Source of the DNA: an uncultured Prevotella sp.
GTDB lineage: Bacteria; Bacteroidota; Bacteroidia; Bacteroidales; Bacteroidaceae
Reading direction: 5' to 3'
Assembly (NCBI GenBank): GCA_902798285.1
Contig: CADBVZ010000036.1
Location: 1-46,741, forward strand
Length of the DNA: 46,741 bases
Shown here: positions 7,880 through 16,451 of the stretch, in pieces
How positions within the stretch are numbered: the first letter of the stretch is position 1
Layout: every line of letters begins with the position of its first letter
The notes under the pieces: model-generated
The model's database searches: none
Seen by the model: only the letters and a program-made list of their open reading frames with translations
What the model was told of the DNA's origin: nothing
Translations under genes and position numbers: made by a program

Positions 7880-8278
7880 ATGGATTTAATTAAAGTTGCT
7901 GAAGAAGCATTTGCAACCGGCAAGAAGTTCCCAGAGTTCAAGGCTGGTGACACAATCACTGTCGCTTACAAAATTATCGAGGGTTCAAAGGAGCGTATCC
8001 AGCTCTATCGTGGTGTTGTGATTAAGATTGCAGGTCACGGTGACAAGAAGCGCTTCACTGTACGTAAGATGTCAGGCACCGTTGGTGTAGAGCGTATCTT
8101 CCCCATCGAGTCTCCGAACATTCAGAGCATCGAGATCAACAAGGTAGGTAAGGTTCGCCGCGCTAAGCTTTACTATCTGCGCAAGCTCACTGGTAAGGCT
8201 GCCCGTATTAAGGAGAAGCGCCACAACGTTGGTGAAGATTTCCTTCTCCACAGCCTCCAAGAGTTTTTTAAGGGCTAA
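7880..8278 (+). CDS. rplS: 50S ribosomal protein L19
   Basis: Ribosomal protein L19, located at the interface of the two ribosomal subunits. Its 132 residues cover the whole family, including [44 protein letters not shown] and the C-terminal [24 protein letters not shown] short acidic tail extends past the usual end. It has its own promoter and a leader of about 90 nt (7790-7879), and no other ribosomal or trmD/rimM gene is adjacent, unlike the E. coli operon. No terminator-like hairpin with a T-tract was seen right after it. Confidence 0.97.
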   Translation: MDLIKVAEEAFATGKKFPEFKAGDTITVAYKIIEGSKERIQLYRGVVIKIAGHGDKKRFTVRKMSGTVGVERIFPIESPNIQSIEINKVGKVRRAKLYYLRKLTGKAARIKEKRHNVGEDFLLHSLQEFFKG

Positions 8279-8425
8279 ACGTTTCTTCTCCATAACTTAC
8301 TATTAATTTTGGTGCAAAATTAATAATAAATTGAGAATTAAGAAATAAGAATTAAGAGTTTTTTTGTACCTTTATCAATTTCATTGATGAAATTAGGCTG
8401 CAATTCGGAAAAGTTCAAATAAAAA

Positions 8426-8457
8426 TTTGGCTTTTCGCTCATTTTGCACTAATTTTG
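8426..8457 (+). promoter_or_regulatory. Bacteroidetes promoter of the AICAR formyltransferase gene
   Basis: TTTG at 8426-8429, 20 nt, TAATTTTG at 8450-8457, ending 28 nt before the ATG. Confidence 0.78.
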
Positions 8458-8485
8458 CAGCAAAATTCAGAAAATCCATCATAAA

Positions 8486-9670
8486 ATGAAAGAATTAGCA
8501 CTCAAGTACGGATGTAATCCCAACCAGAAACCCTCACGCATCTTCATGACGGAGGGAGAGTTACCCATCGAAGTGATTAACGGTCGTCCTGGATATATCA
8601 ACTTCCTCGACGCATTCAACGCCTGGCAACTTGTGAAGGAGTTGAAGGCTGCCACTGGTCTGCCTGCAGCAGCATCGTTCAAGCACGTAAGCCCTGCTGG
8701 TGCCGCAGTAGGTCTGCCCCTCTCTGACACTTTGAAGAAAATCTACTTTGTAGACGATGTGAAGGATCTCGACGCTTCGCCCATCGCTTGTGCCTACGCC
8801 AGAGCCCGTGGTGCCGACCGTATGTCGAGCTATGGTGATTTCGTGGCTCTCTCAGATACCTGCGACGCTACCACCGCTAAGTTGCTGAAGCGCGAGGTGA
8901 GCGACGGTGTGATTGCCCCCGACTATACTCCTGAGGCTATCGAGATTCTGAAGGACAAGCGTAAGGGAACCTATAATGTGATTAAGATTGACCCCACCTA
9001 CGTGCCTGAGCCCATTGAGCGTAAGCAGGTATTTGGCATTACCTTCGAACAGGGTCGTAACGAGATCAAGCTCGACGACGATGCCCTCTTCGAGAACATG
9101 CCTACACAGAACAAGACTTTTACTCCTGAGGCCAAGCGCGATCTGATTATCGCCCTGATTACCCTGAAGTATACGCAGAGTAACTCTGTATGTTACGTAA
9201 AGGACGGACAGGCCATCGGTATCGGTGCTGGTCAGCAGAGTCGTATCCACTGCACCCGTCTGGCTGGTAACAAGGCCGACATCTGGTGGTTGCGCCAGCA
9301 TCCGAAGGTGATGAACTTGCCTTTCATCGATAATATCCGTCGTGCTGATCGCGATAACACCATCGACGTGTACATCTCAGAGGATCACGACGACGTGCTG
9401 CGTGATGGCACCTGGCAGATGTTCTTTAAGGAGAAGCCTGAGGTACTGACGATGGAGGAAAAGAAGGCCTGGATTGCTCAGAACACCAAGGTGGCTCTGG
9501 GTAGTGATGCATTCTTCCCCTTTGGCGACAATATCGAGCGTGCCCACAAGAGTGGCGTAGAGTTTATTGCCCAGGCCGGTGGCTCAGTTCGCGATGACAA
9601 CGTGATCGAAACCTGCGACAAGTATGGTATCGCCATGGCATTTACTGGCGTTCGCTTGTTCCATCATTAA
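8486..9670 (+). CDS. purH: Stand-alone AICAR formyltransferase (PurH C-terminal domain only)
   Basis: Catalyses transfer of formyl from 10-formyl-tetrahydrofolate to AICAR, the ninth step of purine synthesis. The 394-residue protein begins at the region equivalent to the start of the transformylase domain (LKYGCNPNQKPSRIF) and has the signature KHVSPAGAAVG, a later RADRD segment and the family C-terminus AFTGVRLFHH. The IMP cyclohydrolase domain of bifunctional PurH (about 510-530 residues) is absent. The closing step must therefore come from another gene, possibly a full-length purH elsewhere. It has its own promoter, and a small basic ORF follows after 12 nt. Confidence 0.88.
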   Translation: MKELALKYGCNPNQKPSRIFMTEGELPIEVINGRPGYINFLDAFNAWQLVKELKAATGLPAAASFKHVSPAGAAVGLPLSDTLKKIYFVDDVKDLDASPIACAYARARGADRMSSYGDFVALSDTCDATTAKLLKREVSDGVIAPDYTPEAIEILKDKRKGTYNVIKIDPTYVPEPIERKQVFGITFEQGRNEIKLDDDALFENMPTQNKTFTPEAKRDLIIALITLKYTQSNSVCYVKDGQAIGIGAGQQSRIHCTRLAGNKADIWWLRQHPKVMNLPFIDNIRRADRDNTIDVYISEDHDDVLRDGTWQMFFKEKPEVLTMEEKKAWIAQNTKVALGSDAFFPFGDNIERAHKSGVEFIAQAGGSVRDDNVIETCDKYGIAMAFTGVRLFHH

Positions 9671-9682
9671 ATTTTTGATTTA

Positions 9683-9871
9683 ATGGACGATTTTCAGAAC
9701 ATCCTCGAAAACGGCATCAACTTCGGACGTGGAGGTGATAAGCCAAAGGATACCGGCAAGGTGAAGACCAAAGCCAAGAAGAAGCAGTATATTACTGGTG
9801 CTCATGGTAGTGGTTCTGCCCGACAGAAAGCCAAATATCGTGAACAGCGTGCCAACAGGCACAAGCATTAA
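9683..9871 (+). CDS. Small basic hypothetical protein (62 residues)
   Basis: Not recognised. The ORF starts 12 nt after the AICAR formyltransferase stop, and a terminator begins 6 nt after its own stop, so it fits as the last gene of that transcript. The product is rich in Lys, Gly and Arg, with an acidic start (MDDFQNILENGINFG), a Lys-rich middle and a basic end (ARQKAKYREQRANRHKH). No membrane segment or known motif is visible. It could bind nucleic acid or ribosomes, but that rests only on charge. The antisense frame of similar length is unlikely because it would run against the terminator and operon. Confidence 0.6.
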   Translation: MDDFQNILENGINFGRGGDKPKDTGKVKTKAKKKQYITGAHGSGSARQKAKYREQRANRHKH

Positions 9872-9877
9872 AATAGA

Positions 9878-9909
9878 AATCCCTCGCCAAAAAGCGAGGG
9901 ATTCTTTTT
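9878..9909 (+). terminator. Rho-independent terminator of the AICAR formyltransferase operon
   Basis: A perfect 10-bp stem (AATCCCTCGC at 9878-9887 and its complement at 9894-9903) with a 6-nt A-rich loop is followed by CTTTTTA. It may also act on the convergent minus-strand gene ending at 9908. Confidence 0.88.
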
Positions 9910-11236
9910 ATTCTTCTTTATCATCTGAGAGTTCAACCAGCCTGTCAATGGCACTGTTTATCTTATCCACGTTCTCCGTGATGCGTTGATGCATGTCCTG
10001 ACGTTCTTTCTCCGTGGGATTGAAGTCGGGACTACTCAATACTTGCGAGAAACCTGCCACGACATTCAGTGGTGTGCGTAGCTCACGTCCTATTCCACTA
10101 ATTATGCGAGACTTCATACGTGAGCCCTCCTCAGCCTTTTCCAAAGCGTCTTTAAGTTCTTTGTTCTTCACCCATATCTTTCGTACCAAGCGACGGCGGC
10201 CCATGATATAAACAATCAGGAATATAAGAACCAAAATGATAAACCAGTTAGTCATACGCTTAACAAGCTTTTTGTTTATTGCGGCCTCCTCCTGACTCAG
10301 AACCAGTTGGCGCTCTGTGGTCAACTCATCAAAATTGGCATTCTGCGTGATACTGAACACTGAGTCGAGATCGCTATATAATCTACTCATGGCCTCGAAA
10401 GTATTGTTCATATCACCCGACAACCCATATATACGAACTACAGTCAGTGCGCTGTCCACGTTTACTTTCCCATTCTTTACGAGATCAAGTGCCTCGTTAT
10501 ACTTTCCATCGTAAGCCGCCTTGGCTACCTCCATAATCTGGTCGTAGCGGTGATTGAAATCCGGATCATTCTGGTTTTTCAGATAGTCATAACGTTCATA
10601 GAGAAGATTGAATTCCTTGGGATCGGCGTTAGACAGGAATGTAACGAAGGCTTTGTAGGCAATCGACAACGATAGGAACTCTATATTGTCAGCCTTCTTA
10701 GCCATCTGAATCGCCTTGTCGGCATAGTCGAGTGCTTTTTTCGGATCCTTCAGGTTCAGCAGGTCAGCCAGATGAAGATAGGTTGTCATCGAGAACTTCG
10801 GATCACGATCGCCTACTTCCTCAAGGGCCTGCAGATAATATTTCCTGGCCTTCGGCCCATCGAAACTTGCACGATATACATCGCCGAAGAGGCCCGTGGC
10901 CAGATAATAATACTCGCTATCACCATTCTTGCGCATGACTTCATCCAACTCCTTGGCCGTCTTCATGGCCCTATAGTTATGCTGATGACGCACATCGTAG
11001 AAACCTTCGTTACACTTGATCTTGTAAAAGTCCGTCTTACGGTTATTAGCAAGTAGGTATCCCTCATACTCGTGAGCCAGTTGATAGAATTCCTCCTCAG
11101 AATCCTGTTCATAGAGTTCACGGAACTGACGGAACATCTCCAACATCTTTTCCTCCGCCTCTGTATAGGCGGAAACAACAGAAGGACTCAGCAAGAAGAG
11201 CAGAGCCAGAAGGCAAATACGTGTATAATGTTTCAA
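9908..11236 (-). CDS. Exported TPR membrane protein with degenerate HisKA domain and no ATPase domain
   Basis: Domains: signal peptide, a long helical TPR-like region (about residues 30-300), one membrane helix (near 325-345, WFIILVLIFLIVYIMG), a coiled linker, and a HisKA-like helix pair ending the protein. The H-box reads SGIGRELRTPLN, so the phospho-accepting His is replaced by Arg384 (codon CGT, 10085-10087). No HATPase domain follows. It therefore cannot be a conventional kinase and may be a dimerising partner or sensor adaptor. I place the start at the TTG codon at 11236, which opens a good signal peptide (MKHYTRICLLALLFLLSPSVVSA as initiator). The ATG-started frame to 11314 reads back through the promoter boxes. 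Confidence 0.75.
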   Translation of the reverse strand: MKHYTRICLLALLFLLSPSVVSAYTEAEEKMLEMFRQFRELYEQDSEEEFYQLAHEYEGYLLANNRKTDFYKIKCNEGFYDVRHQHNYRAMKTAKELDEVMRKNGDSEYYYLATGLFGDVYRASFDGPKARKYYLQALEEVGDRDPKFSMTTYLHLADLLNLKDPKKALDYADKAIQMAKKADNIEFLSLSIAYKAFVTFLSNADPKEFNLLYERYDYLKNQNDPDFNHRYDQIMEVAKAAYDGKYNEALDLVKNGKVNVDSALTVVRIYGLSGDMNNTFEAMSRLYSDLDSVFSITQNANFDELTTERQLVLSQEEAAINKKLVKRMTNWFIILVLIFLIVYIMGRRRLVRKIWVKNKELKDALEKAEEGSRMKSRIISGIGRELRTPLNVVAGFSQVLSSPDFNPTEKERQDMHQRITENVDKINSAIDRLVELSDDKEE

Positions 11237-11264
11237 AATCTTACGGTTTTTATTAATTCGGGTG

Positions 11265-11295
11265 CAAAAGTACAACCTTTCATCGGATTCTGCAA
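11265..11295 (-). promoter_or_regulatory. Promoter of the TPR/HisKA-like gene
   Basis: Minus strand: TTG (complement of 11293-11295) and TACTTTTG (complement of 11265-11272) with 20 nt between them. The position excludes translation starts upstream of about 11258 and supports the TTG start at 11236. Confidence 0.7.
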
Positions 11296-11323
11296 GCATT
11301 TTGCAAAAAAACAACTAGATTTC

Positions 11324-11354
11324 TTGGAATCAACACGAAAAAAGACTAACTTTG
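11324..11354 (+). promoter_or_regulatory. Promoter of the GH53 gene
   Basis: TTG at 11324-11326, 20 nt, TAACTTTG at 11347-11354. It is divergent from the promoter at 11265-11295. Confidence 0.75.
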
Positions 11355-11384
11355 CAGACAAAAGAAGACAAACAACTACAAATA

Positions 11385-12668
11385 ATGAAACGAATCAGAC
11401 TATTTTTAGCCACAGCACTGATGCTTTGCTCATCCGCTGTCCATGCCCAGAAGTATGTGGGAGGCGACCTTTCCGTGCTCTTGAAATATGAGGAGCAGAA
11501 CGCCACCTATATGGATAAGGACGGAAAAGCCATATCCGACGTATTAACCTTCGTGAAGCAACAAGGATGGAACACCATTCGAGTGCGTCTGTTCGACGAT
11601 CCATCGAAGGATACTGACAAGAACGTATGTCAGGATATCAAATATGTGAAAAAACTCGGCAAGCGCATCAAGGACGCAGGACTGAAGTTCATGCTGGACA
11701 TCCACTATTCCGATACATGGGCTGACCCAGGACAACAGATTATCCCCTATGCCTGGTCCATCTGGAGTTGGAATCCTGAAGAATCGGTCTATATATACAC
11801 CAAGCAATGGCTGATGGAGCTTGTGGAAGCAGGAGCCGCCCCCGACTTCATCCAGACGGGCAATGAGATCAGTTTCGGCATGCTGTGGGGATTCGTCAAC
11901 GACGACAAATTCGAAGAATGGGATCAATTGGGAGGCCATCTTGAAGCCACCTCAGACTGGAAAGACTATACCGACAAGCACTGGGATAACTTCTCAAAGA
12001 TGCTAAAGGCAGCAGGCAAGGCCTGTCGGGAGGAGTGTCCTGAGGCGAAAATCATCATCCATACGGAACAATGCGCCAACAACCCCACACTCGATGTGGC
12101 TTTCTTCAAACACATCCAACAGTACGAGATTGACTACGACATCATTGGCACATCGTACTATCCCTATTTCAAGGGGCCACTCTCTAAATTCGATGAGGGA
12201 CTCACACAACTTGAGACCAATTTCCCTGACAAGGAGATACAACTTGTAGAGACTGGCTATCCCTCGAAATGGGCCGTCGGCGGGACTACCTACGACTACA
12301 CTGACACTTACCCCTACTCCCACGAAGGACAGCGCAAATTTACGGAAGACCTGATTGCCACGCTGAACAAACATCCGCAGGTGAATGGTCTTTCCTGGTG
12401 GTATGCCGAGGCCAATGCCAAAGGTTGCACGGGAGACCTGAAGGAAGGCTGGTATAACGCCTCGCTCTTCGACAACGAGACGGGTCGTGCCCTGCCTGCT
12501 CTCTACGAACTGAAGAACTATAATGACGGAAGTACCAATATACCTATGATTAATAAGGAGGATTCTGATGAAACCTGGTACAGCCTTGATGGGCGAAAAC
12601 TCCCAGACACGCCTAAAAAAAAAGGCATCTACGTGAATAATAACCAGAAAAAGATAATAGCCCGCTGA
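11385..12668 (+). CDS. Arabinogalactan endo-beta-1,4-galactanase, GH53
   Basis: Secreted glycoside hydrolase cutting beta-1,4-galactan side chains of pectin. The protein has 427 residues from the ATG at 11385; the upstream ATG at 11352 lies in the promoter. A signal peptide (MKRIRLFLATALMLCSSAVHAQ) is followed directly by the GH53 barrel: GGDLSVLLKYEE, NTIRVRLF, FMLDIHYSDTWADPG, the acid/base Glu in IQTGNEIS and the nucleophile Glu in LVETGYPS. The last 30 residues (YSLDGRKL...KKGIYVNNNQKKIIAR) resemble the short C-terminal tails common on secreted Prevotella proteins and may be a type IX sorting signal. No SusC/SusD pair is nearby, so it is not in a full utilisation locus here. Confidence 0.92.
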   Translation: MKRIRLFLATALMLCSSAVHAQKYVGGDLSVLLKYEEQNATYMDKDGKAISDVLTFVKQQGWNTIRVRLFDDPSKDTDKNVCQDIKYVKKLGKRIKDAGLKFMLDIHYSDTWADPGQQIIPYAWSIWSWNPEESVYIYTKQWLMELVEAGAAPDFIQTGNEISFGMLWGFVNDDKFEEWDQLGGHLEATSDWKDYTDKHWDNFSKMLKAAGKACREECPEAKIIIHTEQCANNPTLDVAFFKHIQQYEIDYDIIGTSYYPYFKGPLSKFDEGLTQLETNFPDKEIQLVETGYPSKWAVGGTTYDYTDTYPYSHEGQRKFTEDLIATLNKHPQVNGLSWWYAEANAKGCTGDLKEGWYNASLFDNETGRALPALYELKNYNDGSTNIPMINKEDSDETWYSLDGRKLPDTPKKKGIYVNNNQKKIIAR

Positions 12669-12690
12669 TTGGCGGGCTATTATCTTTCCT
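12653..12690 (+). terminator. Strong hairpin over the GH53 stop codon, possibly bidirectional
   Basis: A perfect 13-bp stem (GATAATAGCCCGC at 12653-12665 and its complement at 12672-12684), with the TGA stop in the loop, is followed by TTTCC. Nine bases further lies the stop codon of the convergent tolC-like gene, so it may serve both directions. Confidence 0.75.
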
Positions 12691-12692
12691 AT

Positions 12693-14021
12693 TTAGAAGT
12701 TCAAGTCTTTGCCTCGATAGAACTCCAAGAGTGCGTGTTGGTAAAGGTTCTCATAACGGGCCTGAACCAAGTCGGACTCGGCCTTCAGGTAGTTGTTCTT
12801 CGACTCGTTGAACTCTGTAATGGTAGCCTTGCCGTTCTCGTACTTGGCCTGCACCAGCTGGAAGGCATCCTTCGAACTCTGTACAGCCTCAGCAGAACTC
12901 TTTTCCTTGGTCTGGGCATTCAGGGCATTATAGTACACCTGCTGGATTTCCTTGTAGAGTGTCTTCTTGGTGTTCTCGAGTTGCAACTGCTGTGTCTCCT
13001 GCTCAATGCGGGCATTACGGATATTGTTGCGCGTCTGGAAACGGTTGAAGATGGGCACACTCAGATTAAGACCGATATACTGCGAGAAATTATTCTCAAG
13101 TTGTTTACCAAGTGCATCGTGAGGGAAGCCTGATGTGGTGTAATAGTTCGTTCCAAGACCAGCAGAGAACGACAGCGAGGGATAGTTGGCTGCCTGTTGG
13201 ATCTTGATATTATGGTCGGTACCTTTCAGCTTCAACTGTTGGGAGAGGATCTCCGGCTTCACACCAAGGGCCTCGGCATAAACAGCATCAGGTCCTATCA
13301 GCCCCATGTTAGCTAAGACATCGAGGCTTTCCGATGAAGGACGCACTATCGAGAATCCATCAGGACTAGGAAGTTCGAGCAACTGAGTAAGATCAAGGAT
13401 GGCCAGACGACAATTATTGTCAGCCTGTGTTGCCGTGAGTCGGCTATTGGCCAGTGTAGACTTCTGGGAAGAGAGTTCTGCCTCGGAAGCCTTGCCATTA
13501 TTAACGAAAGCCTGAAGACGAGCCACCTGAGCAGAGTCGATCTCTATCTGGCGATGGGCCACATCGGCAATCTCCATATCGTAGAGGATCTGTACATAAG
13601 CCTTGGCCACCTGCATACGGATATCGTTCTTAGCCTTCTCCAGATCGGCTGTGGCTGCCTCAAGGTTCAACTGGCTCAGCTTAATCTGGTTAGGAATCTG
13701 GAAGCCCGTAAAGATGGGCACGCTCGTAGAGAGCTGCAACGATGTATTACTAGTGTTGGTATTGGTGTAAGTATTCTCTGCGGTCAGACCACGTCCGAAC
13801 GAGAAGTTCTGTCCGAGACTTCCACTCAGATCTGGAAGTCGCGAGTTCTTAGCCGTGGAGAGCTGAAGCTCCTTCTGGCGACACTGGTTCTGCTGCTGCT
13901 TGATGCTGATGTTATGCTCTACAGCATAGTCACAACACTCGCGCAGGCTCCACTCCTTTTGCGCACTTGCTGTGCTAAAGGACAGAGGAAGAACGATGAA
14001 TGATAAAATATACTTTTTCAT
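12693..14021 (-). CDS. TolC-family outer-membrane efflux protein
   Basis: Outer-membrane channel partner of a tripartite efflux system, 442 residues. A signal peptide (MKKYILSFIVLPLSFSTASAQ) is followed by two repeated halves of long amphipathic helices, typical of the outer-membrane efflux protein family: WSLRECCDYAVEHNISIKQQ at the start and the matching VQSSKDAFQLVQAKYENGKATITEFNESKNNYLKAESDL near the end. It is the last gene of the minus-strand efflux cluster, 6 nt after the HlyD-like gene, and ends at a hairpin shared with the convergent GH53 gene. Confidence 0.93.
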   Translation of the reverse strand: MKKYILSFIVLPLSFSTASAQKEWSLRECCDYAVEHNISIKQQQNQCRQKELQLSTAKNSRLPDLSGSLGQNFSFGRGLTAENTYTNTNTSNTSLQLSTSVPIFTGFQIPNQIKLSQLNLEAATADLEKAKNDIRMQVAKAYVQILYDMEIADVAHRQIEIDSAQVARLQAFVNNGKASEAELSSQKSTLANSRLTATQADNNCRLAILDLTQLLELPSPDGFSIVRPSSESLDVLANMGLIGPDAVYAEALGVKPEILSQQLKLKGTDHNIKIQQAANYPSLSFSAGLGTNYYTTSGFPHDALGKQLENNFSQYIGLNLSVPIFNRFQTRNNIRNARIEQETQQLQLENTKKTLYKEIQQVYYNALNAQTKEKSSAEAVQSSKDAFQLVQAKYENGKATITEFNESKNNYLKAESDLVQARYENLYQHALLEFYRGKDLNF

Positions 14022-14027
14022 ATTCGC

Positions 14028-15137
14028 TTAGTCATTATCTTCTGCTACGATCTCTGGGCCACGTACCTTATCCTTGGCAGTAACACCCTTCTTAATCTCA
14101 ATATTCACACCGTCAGAGAGACCTGTCTCCACATAAGTACGATCGTAGGTCTTATTCTTACCCTCGCCCTTGATGATATATACAAAGGTACTATCACCAC
14201 TGAACTCGATGGCACTCTCAGGAATGCTAAGCACCTTATCTGCTCTGGCCAGCACGATCTCGGCGTTGGCACTATAGCCGGCACGGATCTTGCTGCCCTC
14301 AGAGAGCTTCACGGCTGCCTTGATCTCAAACTGGTTAGCACCATTCGACTCTACGGCCTTCGGCGAGATATACTCAAGGGCTGCATCGAAACTCAGATCC
14401 TGCAGGGCGCCGATTGTGATCTTCATGTTCATACCATACACCAGTTGTCCCACTTCGGTCTCGTCGATGTTACCACGGAAGATGAGGTCGTTCATATTGG
14501 CAACGGTGGCAATCGTCGTACCATCGTTGAAGGTATTCGACAGGATGACCGAGTTACCCACCTTTACAGGGATATCGAGGATGATGCCGCTGATGGTAGA
14601 GCGGATGAGGGTAGAAGAAGCAGAGGCATTCGACTTCGACACACCGTCGCGCACCACCTGGAGCGCATCTTCAGCAGCCACTTTCTCGTGCTTGGCCTGA
14701 TCCAGCGCCTGTTTGCTCTTGTCGAACTCATCGGCAGAGACGAGTTTCTGGTTATAGAGGTTCTCCTCGCGCTGGAAGTCGACCTGAGCCTGTTTCAGGT
14801 TGATCTCTGACAGGCGTACACGCATCTCGGCAGAGCTCAGCTGCCCCATGTCGGGGATCACCTTCACCTTGGCAATCACATCGCCAGCATTCACACGGTC
14901 GCCTGGTTCTTTGTAAAGCTCCGAAATGATTCCCGAAATCTGAGGTTTCACGTTGACCTCGTTACGAGGCTCAATCTTACCTGTAATGATAGTCGTTTTC
15001 TGGATACTGTCCAGTTTCGGAGTAAACTCGTTGTAGACCACTTCCTTCGGTTGGCTCTTCTGCCACAGGAAAACGAATGTCCCGATGAAAATCAGTGCGA
15101 TAATCGCTGCGATAATCAATTTGCTGTACTTCTTCAT
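14028..15137 (-). CDS. MacA/HlyD-type periplasmic adaptor of an efflux ABC transporter
   Basis: Membrane-fusion protein of 369 residues connecting the inner-membrane permease to the TolC-like channel. It has an N-terminal membrane anchor (about residues 8-25), a first biotinyl-lipoyl half (VKPQISGIISELYKEPGDRVNAGDVIAKV), an alpha-helical hairpin rich in Gln/Glu (about 105-165), the second lipoyl half (STISGIILDIPVKVGNSVI), and a beta-barrel region ending in SIPESAIEF. MacA proteins pair with MacB-type permeases, which are encoded just upstream. A 56-nt T-rich spacer with TTTTCT-type repeats separates it from the permease gene. Confidence 0.93.
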   Translation of the reverse strand: MKKYSKLIIAAIIALIFIGTFVFLWQKSQPKEVVYNEFTPKLDSIQKTTIITGKIEPRNEVNVKPQISGIISELYKEPGDRVNAGDVIAKVKVIPDMGQLSSAEMRVRLSEINLKQAQVDFQREENLYNQKLVSADEFDKSKQALDQAKHEKVAAEDALQVVRDGVSKSNASASSTLIRSTISGIILDIPVKVGNSVILSNTFNDGTTIATVANMNDLIFRGNIDETEVGQLVYGMNMKITIGALQDLSFDAALEYISPKAVESNGANQFEIKAAVKLSEGSKIRAGYSANAEIVLARADKVLSIPESAIEFSGDSTFVYIIKGEGKNKTYDRTYVETGLSDGVNIEIKKGVTAKDKVRGPEIVAEDND

Positions 15138-15193
15138 AATTATTTCATTTTTATATTATCCAATTTTCTCATTTTCTAATTTTTACATTTTCC

Positions 15194-16447
15194 TTACTCG
15201 TCCCTCATAGCGTCAACCGGTTTAATGCTCATGGCTCTTGCCGCTGGGGCGAGGCCAGCCAGTACACCAAGCGCGCTGACTATGACGGCACAGAAGATGG
15301 CCGTCCAGAAACTGACCTGGAAATGCGTCTCGATGATGCCGTCCTCCGTATTATACATCTCCAGCATCTGGAGTATCATCACACCGAAGAGGATGCCGCT
15401 CATACCCGCCACCAGTGTCAGCACGATACTCTCGGAGATAATCTGCGACAGGATCATCTTGGGGGTGGCTCCGATGGCGCGGCGGATACCGATCTCGGTG
15501 GTGCGCTCACGGACGGTGACCATCATGATGTTCGACACACCGATGGCGCCTGCCAGGAGGGTTCCCAGACCAACCAGCCAGATGAGGATGTTGACACCCT
15601 TGAAGAGGTTGTTGATCATCTGGAACATCAATTCGGAATTAAACACGAACATGCCCTGTTCATCAGTAGGATCCACATAGTGGGCTCTGGCAATCGTCTC
15701 TCGGATGCGTGGCGTGATTTCCGACATCATCACACCCTGACGGCCTGTGGCTGCGATGACATCAATCTCGTTGCCACGATTAAAGGCTGCCTGCATCATC
15801 GTGATGGGGATGGTGACTTTTTCTTCCGTGCGTCCACCAATATTTATATTACCAGAGCTATAGTCGACACCCACCACTTCGTAATAGGTAGAGTCGATGC
15901 GAATCTTCTTGCCGCAGGGGTCACCACCCTCCTTGAAAAGGTCCTTATATACCTTCTTTCCGATGACACACACCTTACGATGCTCCTTGATGTCCATCTC
16001 GTTGAGATAACGTCCGTAATACATCTTCGGTGCTATGATCTCGACGATTTCTGGCACAGTACCCTGTATTCTCGGTGTAGTTTTCTGATCGCCGTAATAG
16101 GCCGTGTTGCCGCCTCGCCAACTTGAGAACAAGATGGGCGCAGCTGCATTCAGTTCAGGCACTTTCTGCTTCAGACGATCGATATCCTTATACTCCATCG
16201 CCCACCAGCGACCCTTACGGAAACCTTTATAGGGCTTTGTGGTCTGTTCGGCTCCTATAATCACCGCATTCTGAGCGAAGCCCTCGAAGTTCTTGTCGAG
16301 TTTCTCCTTCAGTCCTTTACCGCCTCCCATCAACGCCACAAGCATGAAGACGCCCCAGAACACACCGAATCCAGTGAGGAACGAACGCGACTTGTTGCGA
16401 GTCAGCGTGTCGATGATTTCTCTGTATGTATCAATATCTATTCTCAT
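15194..16447 (-). CDS. MacB-like ABC transporter permease
   Basis: Inner-membrane permease of 417 residues with the MacB/FtsX layout: helix 1 near residues 22-44 (SFLTGFGVFWGVFMLVALMGGG), a large periplasmic domain (about 45-280), then three helices in the FtsX domain, with the signature IGVSNIMMVTVRERTTEIGIRRAIGATP and the ending AARAMSIKPVDAMRDE. No ATPase domain is fused; the nucleotide-binding protein is encoded separately at 17703-18422. It starts 4 nt after the end of a second, frameshifted permease gene, so the pair would normally form a heterodimer. Confidence 0.92.
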   Translation of the reverse strand: MRIDIDTYREIIDTLTRNKSRSFLTGFGVFWGVFMLVALMGGGKGLKEKLDKNFEGFAQNAVIIGAEQTTKPYKGFRKGRWWAMEYKDIDRLKQKVPELNAAAPILFSSWRGGNTAYYGDQKTTPRIQGTVPEIVEIIAPKMYYGRYLNEMDIKEHRKVCVIGKKVYKDLFKEGGDPCGKKIRIDSTYYEVVGVDYSSGNINIGGRTEEKVTIPITMMQAAFNRGNEIDVIAATGRQGVMMSEITPRIRETIARAHYVDPTDEQGMFVFNSELMFQMINNLFKGVNILIWLVGLGTLLAGAIGVSNIMMVTVRERTTEIGIRRAIGATPKMILSQIISESIVLTLVAGMSGILFGVMILQMLEMYNTEDGIIETHFQVSFWTAIFCAVIVSALGVLAGLAPAARAMSIKPVDAMRDE

Positions 16448-16451
16448 AATC

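Noticed and set aside
9683-9868. Antisense frame over the small basic protein
   Set aside because: It would oppose the operon and terminator, and has no promoter on the minus strand.
15323-16126. 267-codon open frame on the plus strand
   Set aside because: Antisense to the intact MacB-like permease; His/Asp-rich composition is that of a shadow frame, and no promoter precedes it.
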